From positions 1 to 23,491 of IMG/VR virus record IMGVR_UViG_3300042485_002137: a stretch of 23,491 nt of DNA; one strand, given 5' to 3'. Source of the DNA: a virus. Made by a program: the position numbers and the translations under genes. Of the stretch, positions 3,985 through 10,741 are shown one piece after another; within the stretch, counting starts at the first letter, position 1; each line of letters begins with the position of its first letter. A model generated the notes under the pieces. The model saw nothing but the letters and a program-made list of their open reading frames with translations. It was not told the DNA's origin and did not search any database.

Positions 3985-4166
3985 GAAAGCATATTCTTTT
4001 CTTTCATTCTGTCGTATAAGTTTGCTGCCATATACTGTAAAGATGGTTGACTCTCTGCAATAGATTTTTGAATTTGCTCTTCTGGCATTCCTCCTCTTAA
4101 ACATAACTCACGATTATCCAAATTAATGCTTTCTACAATTAAATCTAAAACTTCATCTTTTGTCAT
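3981..4166 (-). CDS. 61-aa acidic helical protein
   Basis: Begins MTKDEVLDLIVESINLDNRE. It is predicted all-helical, with a GGMPEEQIQKSIAE turn and an amphipathic C-terminal helix. An AAGGAGAT Shine-Dalgarno lies 8 nt upstream. Its 3' end overlaps the convergent gene 3901-3984. No recognised family. Confidence 0.65.
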   Translation of the reverse strand: MTKDEVLDLIVESINLDNRELCLRGGMPEEQIQKSIAESQPSLQYMAANLYDRMKEKNMLS

Positions 4167-4202
4167 TTTTATATCTCCTTTTTTATAAGTATATCAAAAA
4201 GA

Positions 4203-4799
4203 TTATTGTATTTCAAGTTTTGTCGGGGAACCAATAAGACTCTCATTAACACTGGTCCACAACTGTGACGACATGCTAGTATTAATTCTAGCAGACATAC
4301 CTATAGACTCCATAACGTAGTTATATCCTCCAGACTTGGTTTCAACCTTATTCCAAACCCCACTATCATATATCAAGGTTTGTGAGTCAAAAATAAATAA
4401 ATAATAAACCTTCTTCTCATTTTCGGCGGGTACAGAAGACCAATCCTGGTCTGCTTTAGCAAGACACACATAATACTTAGCACTATTATCCACTACACTG
4501 GCTATCATGGCATCTAAGGTTTGATATTTGCCTAGCCTGGATCCAGAAAAAGTTAGTGTGTTATTTGCGTATACACCTGATTTAACGGAGAAACTTTCGC
4601 CTGACTCTAAAGACATGTCAACGCTGATACTATGGCTTCTATTGGGTTGCCAGTCGTTTGTATGACCCGCTTCTGTCAAAGTGTTGGCGATAAGTTCTTC
4701 TAGAAATTCGCTGGTACAAGGAAGCCTATAAACGCTATGATGTATTTTTAGTTTACTTGTCAAACCTTCAATAAGGGTTTGTTTAATTGTATCTAGCAC
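4203..4799 (-). CDS. 198-aa putative PD-(D/E)XK-type nuclease, leaderless GTG start
   Basis: Possible restriction-endonuclease-like protein. An N-terminal helical segment (about 1-45) is followed by a beta-hairpin carrying D61 and then FSVKSG at 70-75 (K73), a spacing and context typical of the PD-(D/E)XK core, although Ser replaces the usual acidic residue two before the Lys. Further strands follow (YYVCLAKA, KVYYLFIFDS), as in the fold's central sheet. No methyltransferase neighbours it, so it would be a host-DNA-degrading or competing-phage enzyme, or an inactive relative. The start is GTG at 4799, 5 nt after TATAAT (4805-4810), so probably leaderless. It is divergent from the holin-like gene. 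Confidence 0.4.
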   Translation of the reverse strand: MLDTIKQTLIEGLTSKLKIHHSVYRLPCTSEFLEELIANTLTEAGHTNDWQPNRSHSISVDMSLESGESFSVKSGVYANNTLTFSGSRLGKYQTLDAMIASVVDNSAKYYVCLAKADQDWSSVPAENEKKVYYLFIFDSQTLIYDSGVWNKVETKSGGYNYVMESIGMSARINTSMSSQLWTSVNESLIGSPTKLEIQ

Positions 4800-4804
4800 A
4801 ATTA

Positions 4805-4810
4805 ATTATA
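4805..4810 (-). promoter_or_regulatory. -10 box of gene 4203-4799
   Basis: TATAAT on the minus strand, 5 nt before the GTG start. Confidence 0.5.
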
Positions 4811-4865
4811 ACTCATATCGGGATATAAAGCAAACATAGATATTACATCCAGTTAGACATTATTG

Positions 4866-4937
4866 TGTGTGTCACACATGTTATGTCTTATAGTGGTTTG
4901 GTATCTCTATTTTCGGCTTTGTTAATTCCCGCCGAAA
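4866..4937. promoter_or_regulatory. Two inverted repeats between divergent genes
   Basis: TGTGTG-T-CACACA (4866-4878) is a near-perfect palindrome of operator type. TTTCGGC (4911-4917) and GCCGAAA (4931-4937) form a second perfect 7-bp inverted repeat with a 13-nt spacer, ending about 16 bp before the TGATATAAT of the holin-like gene, so it overlaps the -35 position. Either may control timing of the divergent pair. Confidence 0.4.
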
Positions 4938-4952
4938 TTTAATCTCAAATAG

Positions 4953-4961
4953 TGATATAAT
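4953..4961 (+). promoter_or_regulatory. Extended -10 promoter of holin-like gene
   Basis: TGATATAAT, with the ATG 9 nt downstream at 4971, so the leader would be at most about 3 nt. Confidence 0.55.
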
Positions 4962-4970
4962 TTGTTTACA

Positions 4971-5189
4971 ATGATGACGGTAGACGACTGGGCAAAATTA
5001 ACACTTACGATTCTTTCAATATTAACTATTATTGGCGGATCAATTCGTTGGCTCGTAAAACATTATTTAAACGAACTTAAACCGAATTCTGGATCAAGTT
5101 TAAAAGATTCCGTTAACCGCCTAGAAGAAAAAACTGACAAACTGTTTGATCTCTTGGTTGAACATTTTAAAGATCATAATAAAAAATAA
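4971..5189 (+). CDS. Putative holin-like membrane protein (DUF2746-like)
   Basis: 72-aa protein MMTVDDWAKLTLTILSI... It has one membrane segment (about residues 9-28), then an amphipathic stretch with ELKPNSGSSLKDSVNRLEEK and a C-terminal coiled coil. A LKPNxGSSLxDxVxRxE motif directly after a single membrane helix is what I recall from actinophage DUF2746-type proteins annotated as holins. A longer TTG start exists at 4962 but lies directly against the -10 box, so ATG 4971 is preferred. Holins permeabilise the inner membrane for the lysin; the lysin candidate is at 10742. Membrane tethering of another kind is the alternative. Confidence 0.6.
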   Translation: MMTVDDWAKLTLTILSILTIIGGSIRWLVKHYLNELKPNSGSSLKDSVNRLEEKTDKLFDLLVEHFKDHNKK

Positions 5190-5208
5190 TTTTTCACATT
5201 ACGTAGGG

Positions 5209-5214
5209 TATAAT
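5209..5214 (+). promoter_or_regulatory. -10 box of glycosyltransferase gene 5222
   Basis: TATAAT, 7 nt before the ATG; no Shine-Dalgarno follows, so probably leaderless. Confidence 0.55.
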
Positions 5215-5221
5215 TTTATAT

Positions 5222-5953
5222 ATGATACCTAAAATAATATGGCAAACCCACGAATGGAAATATGAAGATCTTCCAGAAAATTTTCGTAGAGTTATAAAAA
5301 CCTGGAAAAATTTAAATCCAGGATGGGAGCATCGCTATGTTGATGCTAGTCAAAGAGCAATAGATGTAAAAAAATATAACAGACTTTTATATAGATATTA
5401 TGCATTAGCAGATGGAGTAACACAAGCAGATATATGGAGATATGTAATAATCTATACGGATGGTGGTGTTTATGCCGATATGGATTCAATCTGTACAATG
5501 CCCCTTGACTACATGATAGAAAAAAACTATAATGATGAAGATACAATATCTCTTGAAATTATGTCTAAAAATCCAAATTTTGAACTTAATGAACAATACG
5601 GACAAAACGGTGTTAATAATTCTAACTTTGCAGCAGTAAAAAATAGCAGAATAATGAAAATGATTATAGATAGCATAATAGATAAATATAGAAAAATAAA
5701 ACTTATTGATGTTTTTAATACATGCGATTTTGAAGATAGGATAGATGGAAAAATAGGATGTCTTTCTTTATCATATCGTGATTACTCTGATGTTGTAATG
5801 AAAAATCAAGAAGAAGTTTGTTTTAATTTTAATGCATCAGTACACTCAAAAGATTTTAAAGAAAAATTTGATACCGACTACTGGCTAGATAATTATGGAG
5901 AACAAATTTCCTATTTTTCCTTTATAAGAGAAAAAAATCTTGAACTTTACTAA
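5222..5953 (+). CDS. GT32-type DxD glycosyltransferase
   Basis: Transfers a sugar from a nucleotide-sugar donor; acceptor unknown. The N-terminus MIPKIIWQTHE is the classic first strand (IPKIIxQxW) of the GT32/Och1-like family. The core QADIWRYVIIYTDGGVYADMDS carries the metal-binding D86-M-D88. Length (243 aa) is normal for short phage or capsule GT32 members, and the C-terminus (residues 160-243) is variable. It lies alone between the holin-like gene and the tail-fibre block, just upstream of the collagen-like gene. I infer that it glycosylates virion fibres or host surface glycans. Very AT-rich. Confidence 0.8.
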   Translation: MIPKIIWQTHEWKYEDLPENFRRVIKTWKNLNPGWEHRYVDASQRAIDVKKYNRLLYRYYALADGVTQADIWRYVIIYTDGGVYADMDSICTMPLDYMIEKNYNDEDTISLEIMSKNPNFELNEQYGQNGVNNSNFAAVKNSRIMKMIIDSIIDKYRKIKLIDVFNTCDFEDRIDGKIGCLSLSYRDYSDVVMKNQEEVCFNFNASVHSKDFKEKFDTDYWLDNYGEQISYFSFIREKNLELY

Positions 5954-6101
5954 TATATAATATAAAAGATATTTTAAAAACTTTACTTGCTAGTTATTCT
6001 TTTCTTTATATATTTAAGTATACACTTTTATACTCTGGATTTTTACAATTTACGCAGAATAGATTATAACAATTTGATAACAATTGATTACTTTTTTACT
6101 T

Positions 6102-6121
6102 TTATAACGTTTTGTTATAAT
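6102..6121 (+). promoter_or_regulatory. Extended -10 overlapped by operator-like inverted repeat
   Basis: TTATAAC (6102-6108) and GTTATAA (6114-6120) form a perfect inverted repeat that includes the extended -10 TGTTATAAT (6113-6121). A regulator bound here would compete with RNA polymerase. Confidence 0.4.
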
Positions 6122-6143
6122 AGTACTATTTATAATAATACAA

Positions 6144-6152
6144 TGTTATAAT
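6144..6152 (+). promoter_or_regulatory. Extended -10 promoter at the C-rich hairpin RNA
   Basis: TGTTATAAT; with the usual 6-nt gap, transcription would start at 6159, one base before the hairpin stem. Confidence 0.5.
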
Positions 6153-6158
6153 TTTCAT

Positions 6159-6212
6159 GCTGGCACCTAGATACTATCCCCCACCCCACTGCGTCTAGGT
6201 GTCCAGTTTTAT
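6159..6212 (+). ncRNA. Candidate 50-nt RNA: strong hairpin with C-rich loop and T-tract
   Basis: CTGGCACCTAGA (6160-6171) pairs with TCTAGGTGTCCAG (6194-6206) over 12 bp with one bulged T, enclosing a 22-nt loop containing CCCCCACCCC. TTTTATTT follows. Promoter, hairpin and T-tract together make a complete small transcription unit. The unpaired C-rich loop could pair with G-rich ribosome-binding sites. The same bases also encode ATG-LAPRYYPPPHCV-TAG (6157-6198), which would be a Pro-rich leader peptide. A plain terminator, though with an unusually large loop, is the simplest alternative. Confidence 0.4.
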
Positions 6213-6216
6213 TTAA

Positions 6217-6225
6217 TGGTATAAT
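6217..6225 (+). promoter_or_regulatory. Extended -10 promoter of gene 6234
   Basis: TGGTATAAT, 8 nt before the ATG; leader at most about 2 nt. Confidence 0.6.
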
Positions 6226-6233
6226 CAATTATC

Positions 6234-6635
6234 ATGTGTGCTCCTACAATAGAGAAATATGGCGCCTCGCCAGCAAATATTCAATGGACTATAGTCCGTG
6301 GAGATAGCGCAACATTAAAAATAGAATTTTTTGAAGATGATGAAATCACCTACTGGGACACAGACGGTTGGACATTTTTATCTACAGCCTATGATCCAGC
6401 AGGCGATATTCTTGATGAACTAACTGTAACTAATGAAGCAGGGTATGCAATAATTTCAATTTCAGCAGAAATTACTACAAATTGGGGAAGTCAATATAAG
6501 TCTGTAGTATCTGAACTACCATTTGATCTTCAAGTTATAATTCCTGGGGGTAGTGGAGAAGAGGACACAGTCTGGACTCCAGTAATTGGAACAATTTGCG
6601 TGCTTGGAAATGTTACTCCTGGAGGAAGTTTATAA
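6234..6635 (+). CDS. BppU-like Ig-type baseplate/tail-tip protein (copy 1)
   Basis: 133-aa beta-rich protein beginning MCAPTIEKYGASPANIQW. It carries the family signature W-x-x-V-R-G-D-S-A-x-x (residues 18-28) then a W-D-T-D-G-W strand and a VWTPVIGTI end. I recall this V.RGD(T/S).x-F start from BppU N-terminal/immunoglobulin-like phage baseplate proteins. Paralogues lie at 7481-7831 and 11436-11846. Overlaps the 29-aa gene at 6635 by one base (TAATG). First of the tail block, leaderless from TGGTATAAT. Likely a structural adaptor on the tail tip; adhesion role inferred. Confidence 0.65.
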   Translation: MCAPTIEKYGASPANIQWTIVRGDSATLKIEFFEDDEITYWDTDGWTFLSTAYDPAGDILDELTVTNEAGYAIISISAEITTNWGSQYKSVVSELPFDLQVIIPGGSGEEDTVWTPVIGTICVLGNVTPGGSL

Positions 6636-6724
6636 TGCCAGTTGTAAAAATTTCTACTCCAAGTCAAAATATTCCGTCAATTATTAAAATTGGCAAAAAG
6701 GTTTTTAAGACAAAAATAAAGTAA
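6635..6724 (+). CDS. 29-aa basic partner peptide
   Basis: Begins MPVVKISTPSQNIPSIIKIG and ends with a Lys-rich tail (KKVFKTKIK). GGAGGAAG lies 7 nt upstream inside the previous gene, and start and stop share a base. A small basic gene follows the third BppU-like gene in the same way (11846), suggesting a conserved partner arrangement. Function unknown. Confidence 0.6.
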   Translation: MPVVKISTPSQNIPSIIKIGKKVFKTKIK

Positions 6725-6736
6725 GGCTTGGCCAAC

Positions 6737-7456
6737 ATGACAAAGAGCATGGATTTTCCAAGTAAAAAGAAAAAATATGTTGAAACTGTAGAACAAACAA
6801 AATCTACTGAGTATATTGCCGTTCCTGGAATTCAAGGAGAAAAAGGCGAAAAAGGAATACCAGGACCACAAGGACCAAAAGGTGATAAAGGTGATAAAGG
6901 CGATAGGGGTCAACAGGGACCACAAGGACCAAAAGGCGAAAAAGGCGATCCAGGAAAAGGGGCAGAAGGTTATGATAGCCCGTCTGGACAATACCCTGGA
7001 TGGGCATATTATGCTGGAACAAGTAAAAATACGTATAGGGTTGGACCAGAAAGAGGAGATGATGGTTGGGTTTCTTTTTTTTTAGATATAGATGAAAAAG
7101 AAACAGTTGAAGCCTATCTTCCAAATAAATCAGTTTCTTTATTAAACCAAGTAGCAAAAAATATTAATTTAAAAACACTTAAAGTAGGAGCAAAGATAGA
7201 TATTAGATATGATTTTTCTTTAGAAACATATTCAAATAACACAGAGGTTTGGATAAGGACTCTTTTAAGAGATGAGCAATTATCCCATATAGGATATGTC
7301 GGACTTTTAAAATATCAATATCAGTACGACCTATCCCATTCTCAAACAATTTTTATAAGTAGCGATAAAATTAGAAACTATGGAGGCATACCTCAAATAA
7401 GAACAGACAATGAGGGGTCTTTTACTTTAAATGGTATATATATTGCAGTATCATAA
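6737..7456 (+). CDS. Collagen-like tail-fibre protein
   Basis: 239-aa protein: a charged N-terminal segment (1-30) that probably anchors to the virion, 15 Gly-X-Y triplets (31-75, for example GPKGDKGDKGDRG), a short GYDSPSGQYPGWAYYAG linker and a C-terminal beta domain (about 80-239) that may be the trimeric head. Seven of the 15 Y positions are Lys and two are Pro, the residues modified in collagens. A TTG start at 6728 would sit 1 nt from the AAGG ribosome site, whereas ATG 6737 has a 10-nt gap, so ATG is used. Phage collagen-like fibres form trimeric rods. The downstream dioxygenase cluster makes it a candidate substrate. Confidence 0.8.
   Translation: MTKSMDFPSKKKKYVETVEQTKSTEYIAVPGIQGEKGEKGIPGPQGPKGDKGDKGDRGQQGPQGPKGEKGDPGKGAEGYDSPSGQYPGWAYYAGTSKNTYRVGPERGDDGWVSFFLDIDEKETVEAYLPNKSVSLLNQVAKNINLKTLKVGAKIDIRYDFSLETYSNNTEVWIRTLLRDEQLSHIGYVGLLKYQYQYDLSHSQTIFISSDKIRNYGGIPQIRTDNEGSFTLNGIYIAVS
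6827..6961 (+). repeat. Gly-X-Y collagen repeat (15 triplets)
   Basis: In-frame 9-bp-based repetition encoding Gly every third residue. Y positions are Q,K,K,P,Q,K,K,K,R,Q,Q,K,K,P,G. The Lys-rich Y positions match lysyl-hydroxylase rather than prolyl-hydroxylase preference. Confidence 0.85.
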
Positions 7457-7465
7457 TGGTATAAT
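7457..7465 (+). promoter_or_regulatory. Extended -10 promoter of gene 7481
   Basis: TGGTATAAT directly after the collagen-like gene; a leader with AGGAGG precedes the ATG at 7481. Confidence 0.6.
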
Positions 7466-7480
7466 GTTGTAGGAGGAATA

Positions 7481-7831
7481 ATGGCATTTCCAGGCACATA
7501 CAATTTTAATTACTACCGTGGTGATAGGTACGAATTTGTAATTCGTCCTAAAAACGCAAACGGCAATGCATTTGATTTAACGGGATATAATGCAAACTTC
7601 TTTGTTGCAAATCAAAGAGGTGAAGGCAAAACTCAATATGAAATGCAGGCAGTTGTTGATGGTGGAACAGACACCGTAACATGTACAATTCTACCTGGTG
7701 CTGGTGAAGCACTTTCTGCAGGAACATATGTCTATGATGTTCAAATAGACTCTGGTGCAACACTAGTTTATACACTTTTAACTGGAACAGTAACAGTAAC
7801 AGATGATGTCACTGGAGCGGATGACTCATAA
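7481..7831 (+). CDS. BppU-like Ig-type baseplate/tail-tip protein (copy 2)
   Basis: 116 aa, beginning MAFPGTYNFNYYRGDRYEF. It keeps the RGD-containing first strand followed by I-R-P-K-N-A-N-G-N-A-F-D-L-T-G-Y, the pattern of BppU-like N-terminal domains, then regular beta strands to VTVTDDVTGADDS. It differs from copies 1 and 3 in its N-terminus. Good AGGAGG site. One-base overlap with gene 7831 implies co-translation. Predicted structural protein of the tail tip. Confidence 0.7.
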   Translation: MAFPGTYNFNYYRGDRYEFVIRPKNANGNAFDLTGYNANFFVANQRGEGKTQYEMQAVVDGGTDTVTCTILPGAGEALSAGTYVYDVQIDSGATLVYTLLTGTVTVTDDVTGADDS

Positions 7832-8406
7832 TGGTTGATGTATTACTTAATACCGACGATGTTGTTGTTATAGGTCCACCAGATTCAATTGATCTTTTAG
7901 TTGATATTGGCCCACAAGGAACTCGTGGAAGTAAATTTATTGTCGGCTCTGGAGAACCTAATGCACTTACATCAAGTGGTGTTTTATTTGGAACTACTTT
8001 AATATTAAATGATATGTATATTAATACTGCTCCAGGAGAAAATTATGGATATATGTATCAATATATTTCTCAAGCAGGTACAAACACTTGGATACAAGTT
8101 TTAAAAATAAGTCCAACAATTTATTCTGCCGTAGAAACAGTTTCTTTTACATCTGGATCAGGGTCAATAACTATTCCAATATCAAACATAGTAACGGTTA
8201 GTGGTTCCCCACTTACCGCTTCAAACTTTAATGTGCAATTCCAAATTGAAGGTGAAAACCCAATTGCTTCATCAATGGAAATTCCTGCTTTGGCTGGGGC
8301 TGGAACAAACTTAGTAATAAATTTTGATGCAGTTCAATATAGTGGTGGTAGTTGGTCAGCACTTACTGGAAGCAAAACTGTACATTTATTTATATCTATA
8401 GTTTAA
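7831..8406 (+). CDS. Tail-fibre protein with GPQG-type linker
   Basis: 191 aa. N-terminal part (1-25) contains VVVIGPPDSIDLLVDI, followed by a short GPQGTRGSK collagen-like hinge (residues 27-35) and the FIVGSGEPNALTSSG motif common after such hinges in phage fibres, then aromatic repeats (YGYMYQYISQAG) and a beta-rich C-terminal domain (about 95-191). Overlaps gene 7481 by one base. Likely a fibre or fibre adaptor on the tail. Confidence 0.65.
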   Translation: MVDVLLNTDDVVVIGPPDSIDLLVDIGPQGTRGSKFIVGSGEPNALTSSGVLFGTTLILNDMYINTAPGENYGYMYQYISQAGTNTWIQVLKISPTIYSAVETVSFTSGSGSITIPISNIVTVSGSPLTASNFNVQFQIEGENPIASSMEIPALAGAGTNLVINFDAVQYSGGSWSALTGSKTVHLFISIV

Positions 8407-8414
8407 TATAAAAA

Positions 8415-8423
8415 TGGTATAAT
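8415..8423 (+). promoter_or_regulatory. Extended -10 promoter of gene 8442
   Basis: TGGTATAAT; leader with GAGGTGAT before the GTG start. Confidence 0.55.
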
Positions 8424-8441
8424 CTTTAGAGAGGTGATTTC

Positions 8442-8921
8442 GTGGCTGTAGAAAGTATAGGTAACTTAGTACCAACTAAAATTCCATCATTAAGTGATGA
8501 TGCCAATATTCAAGATGCTCTTAGGGCATATCATTATGGATCTTACGAATTTGATACGGCCGAATCAGATCCAGCAGAATTACTAAACCCATCAATTGCA
8601 TATACAATAAATGATTTACAAGAACAGATAACAGACAATGCCGACACTGAAGAAGCAGCAAGAGATATTTCAAGAGCATCAAATACAGCACCAACGGCTG
8701 CAGCATTTACGACATTTTCTGCAACAATTCCAGATGGATATATTTGGTTAGACAAAGATTCATCGGCAGGAGTTGGATACTATGCTGCAACATCTGTTTA
8801 TACAGCAACAGCACCATCAACAAATTTAGCAAATGGTCTTATATGGATTAAAAAAGGAACAAGTCCAATTGAGATGTATGTTTATAATGGTGATACTAGT
8901 TCTTTTGATCAGGTAATATAA
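8442..8921 (+). CDS. Tail-fibre N-terminal/docking protein, GTG start
   Basis: 159 aa. The N-terminal MAVESIGNLVPTKIPSLSDDANIQDALRAYHYG matches, from memory, the docking region of many phage tail fibres (IP.Y.D.AdIQ.AL..YHYG), followed by a Q-rich helix (DLQEQITDNADTEEAARDIS) probably forming a trimeric coiled coil. A C-terminal beta domain (about 85-159) contains PDGYIWLDKDSS. It ends overlapping the next gene as TAATG, so the two may together form one fibre subcomplex. Confidence 0.65.
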   Translation: MAVESIGNLVPTKIPSLSDDANIQDALRAYHYGSYEFDTAESDPAELLNPSIAYTINDLQEQITDNADTEEAARDISRASNTAPTAAAFTTFSATIPDGYIWLDKDSSAGVGYYAATSVYTATAPSTNLANGLIWIKKGTSPIEMYVYNGDTSSFDQVI

Positions 8922-9289
8922 TGCCAACCTCATTTGATTCGGACGGTAAGGCAGCATACGTTTATAATTTAGCAGACGATACTTGGTATCAAGTTTCTGG
9001 CAAAACAGATATTTCTGGAACTTTTGAATGGACAGGATTGCATACACATTTATCTAACGTTACAATGGTTGAAAATCTTGTTGCAAAAAAGGGCATAAAC
9101 AATTATCTTAATCCATCAGCAAGAGATGCCTCAATTACCTCTCCAACTGCAGGAACTATTGCCTTTGTACGTCAAGATGCTGGTGGTAATACAATAAATC
9201 AACTTCAATATTATAACGGATCTGCTTGGGCACAGGTAGCAGCAGATTCAGATCCCACCCCAAACATATTTATGCTTATGGGTGCTTAA
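8921..9289 (+). CDS. Tail-fibre-associated beta protein
   Basis: 122 aa, beginning MPTSFDSDGKAAYVYNLADDTWYQVSG. Repeated short strands with W and Y (for example ADDTWYQVSG, YYNGSAWAQVA) resemble carbohydrate-binding or fibre-tip modules. C-terminal residues 83-122 include AFVRQDAGGNTINQLQYYNG, the sort of segment found in fibre and receptor-binding proteins. Translationally coupled to the 8442 gene. Precise role not deducible. Confidence 0.6.
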   Translation: MPTSFDSDGKAAYVYNLADDTWYQVSGKTDISGTFEWTGLHTHLSNVTMVENLVAKKGINNYLNPSARDASITSPTAGTIAFVRQDAGGNTINQLQYYNGSAWAQVAADSDPTPNIFMLMGA

Positions 9290-9291
9290 TA

Positions 9292-9300
9292 TGGTAGAAT
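9292..9300 (+). promoter_or_regulatory. Extended -10 promoter of gene 9320
   Basis: TGGTAGAAT, with AGGGAGA in the leader before the ATG at 9320. Confidence 0.5.
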
Positions 9301-9319
9301 AGAAAATTAGGGAGAAAAA

Positions 9320-9652
9320 ATGCCAACAACATATAAAGTACTAGGTCAATCAAATCCTTCTGCAACAACAGAAGCAATTCTCTACACCGTGCCATCAAGC
9401 ACACAGTCAGTAGTTTCAAGCATTGCAATTTGTAATCAAGCGGGAACTTCTGCAACCTTTAGGATTGCGGTAAGACCTTCAGCAGATGCTACAACTGTCG
9501 GAAAACATTATTTAGTTTATGGAACAACAGTCGGTGCAAACGATAGTATTATTTTAACAATGGGAGTGACCCTTGCTGCCTCTGATAAAATTTTAGTTTA
9601 TGCATCAACAGCAAACCTATCATTTGCAGCATATGGATCTGAACTTACTTAA
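9320..9652 (+). CDS. Small beta-sandwich tail protein
   Basis: 110 aa, beginning MPTTYKVLGQSNPSATTEAILYTVPSSTQ. It has an alternating strand pattern with SSIAICNQAGTSATFRIAV in the middle (about 31-50) and a KILVYASTANLSFAAYGSE end. I recall this layout (YTVP...vvssi.icN....a.frIav.p.g......yl.yg) as a common family found beside phage tail fibres. Good Shine-Dalgarno. No known enzymatic activity; a capsid or tail decoration role is likely. Confidence 0.65.
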   Translation: MPTTYKVLGQSNPSATTEAILYTVPSSTQSVVSSIAICNQAGTSATFRIAVRPSADATTVGKHYLVYGTTVGANDSIILTMGVTLAASDKILVYASTANLSFAAYGSELT

Positions 9653-9655
9653 AAA

Positions 9656-10666
9656 ATGTCAATTTCAAAACTATCTTTACAAACACTACAATTAAGAAAG
9701 TTACAGTATACTACACCAATTGATGATATTCCAGATGGTGCAATACCAACTGCAACAGATGTTGGAACATCTCGTCCTTTTAATAATGGGGCTGCAACTA
9801 TTACTTTGGTTGCTCCTTCAACAGGTGGTCCAGCAACAGATTACACAGTAACATCAAATCCAGGATCTTTTACCGCTACAGGATCATCTCCATTAACAGT
9901 TACTGGATTAGAATCTGGAACATCTTATACTTTTACATCTAAAGGAAATAGTGCATTAGGAAGTTCTTATTTACCAAGCATAGCCTCAAACTCAATTATA
10001 GCAACCACTGTTCCAGGAACCCCCACCATAGGTGTAGCAACAGCAGTTAGTAGCACTCAGGTAAGTTTAACTTTTACCCCGCCAGCAAGTGGGGGAAGTG
10101 CTATTACCAGTTATGTAATAGCATCTTCTCCATCCATAACAATAACAACTAGCGCAGGAACAACTAGTCCATTAATAGCAACAGGATCTTATTTTGGAGG
10201 ACAAAGTTATACTTTTACAATTTCTGCAGTAAATGCTAACGGCACTGGAGTTGCTAGTTCTGCAAGTGCTGGAATAATTCCTACAGCAACCTCTGTCCCA
10301 GCAAAGCCTGCTGCACCAACCGTAACAACAGCAGCACTTATTGATACTGTTACCTGGGTTGCTCCAGCAAGTGGCGGAAGTCCTATTACTGGATATACAT
10401 GGGCTTCTTCTGATGGAAAAACAGGAACAGTTAATGGATCAACTTTATCTGTAAACGTTACTCAAGAAGCAAATACTTCACAGACATATACTGTTTATGC
10501 AACAAATGCTATTGGTAATTCTCAAGTTTCAGATCCATCTAACAGTGTAACTACGCCACCATTCTTTCCACCATTCTTTCCGTTCTTTCCGTTCTTTCCA
10601 TTCTTTCCACCGTTCTTTCCACCGTTCTTCCCATTCTTCCCAAGATTTGGATATGGTGGATATTAA
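9656..10666 (+). CDS. FN3-domain fibre protein with C-terminal Pro-Phe-Phe tract
   Basis: 336 aa: a short N-terminal anchor (1-30), three fibronectin type III domains (about 30-120, 120-213, 214-300), then a 29-residue tract built of FFP and PFFP units (301-329) and FGYGGY at the end. FN3 domains are common on phage surface proteins and bind carbohydrate or protein weakly. The tract is an unusual hydrophobic Pro/Phe ladder. A close relative at 16982 has two FN3 domains, a 49-residue tract and an S74 start. No Shine-Dalgarno is visible and the ATG is 4 nt after the previous stop, so it depends on upstream translation. Confidence 0.75.
   Translation: MSISKLSLQTLQLRKLQYTTPIDDIPDGAIPTATDVGTSRPFNNGAATITLVAPSTGGPATDYTVTSNPGSFTATGSSPLTVTGLESGTSYTFTSKGNSALGSSYLPSIASNSIIATTVPGTPTIGVATAVSSTQVSLTFTPPASGGSAITSYVIASSPSITITTSAGTTSPLIATGSYFGGQSYTFTISAVNANGTGVASSASAGIIPTATSVPAKPAAPTVTTAALIDTVTWVAPASGGSPITGYTWASSDGKTGTVNGSTLSVNVTQEANTSQTYTVYATNAIGNSQVSDPSNSVTTPPFFPPFFPFFPFFPFFPPFFPPFFPFFPRFGYGGY
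10556..10642 (+). repeat. Pro-Phe-Phe codon repeat (29 residues)
   Basis: In-frame repeats of TTC-TTT-CC(A/G) encoding FFP with extra Pro. Phe and Pro codons vary between units, so the amino-acid pattern rather than DNA slippage alone appears to be maintained. Confidence 0.8.
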
Positions 10667-10698
10667 TTTTAAAGATTTAGTAGTAGTATAATAAAAAC

Positions 10699-10733
10699 AA
10701 CCCCCAAGGAAAATCCAAGGGGGGGTGTTTTTT
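10699..10733. terminator. Bidirectional rho-independent terminator
   Basis: A CCCCC/GGGGG stem with an internal AGG/CC(T) pair and a T-run on both strands (TGTTTTTT on plus, TTGTTTTTATT on minus). It lies between the convergent FN3 gene and the lysin gene. A TATAAT just upstream (10687-10692) is probably chance in AT-rich DNA. Confidence 0.7.
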
Positions 10734-10741
10734 ATTTAACT

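Larger units (their letters stand above)
5954..6233 (+). promoter_or_regulatory. AT-rich regulatory stretch before the tail genes
   Basis: No gene of normal size. It contains three extended -10 promoters (6113-6121, 6144-6152, 6217-6225), a perfect inverted repeat TTATAAC-GTTTT-GTTATAA (6102-6120) that overlaps the first promoter, duplicated TAACAATT words near 6067-6083, and a strong hairpin with a C-rich loop (6160-6206). It looks like the main control region of the late tail block. Confidence 0.5.

Noticed and set aside
6816-7157. Alternative frames on both strands inside the collagen-like gene
   Set aside because: They are shadows of the Gly-X-Y repeat, with low-complexity translations and no start signals.
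10687-10699. TATAAT before the terminator hairpin as promoter of a small RNA
   Set aside because: The hairpin has T-runs on both sides between convergent genes, so a bidirectional terminator explains it; the box is likely chance in AT-rich DNA.
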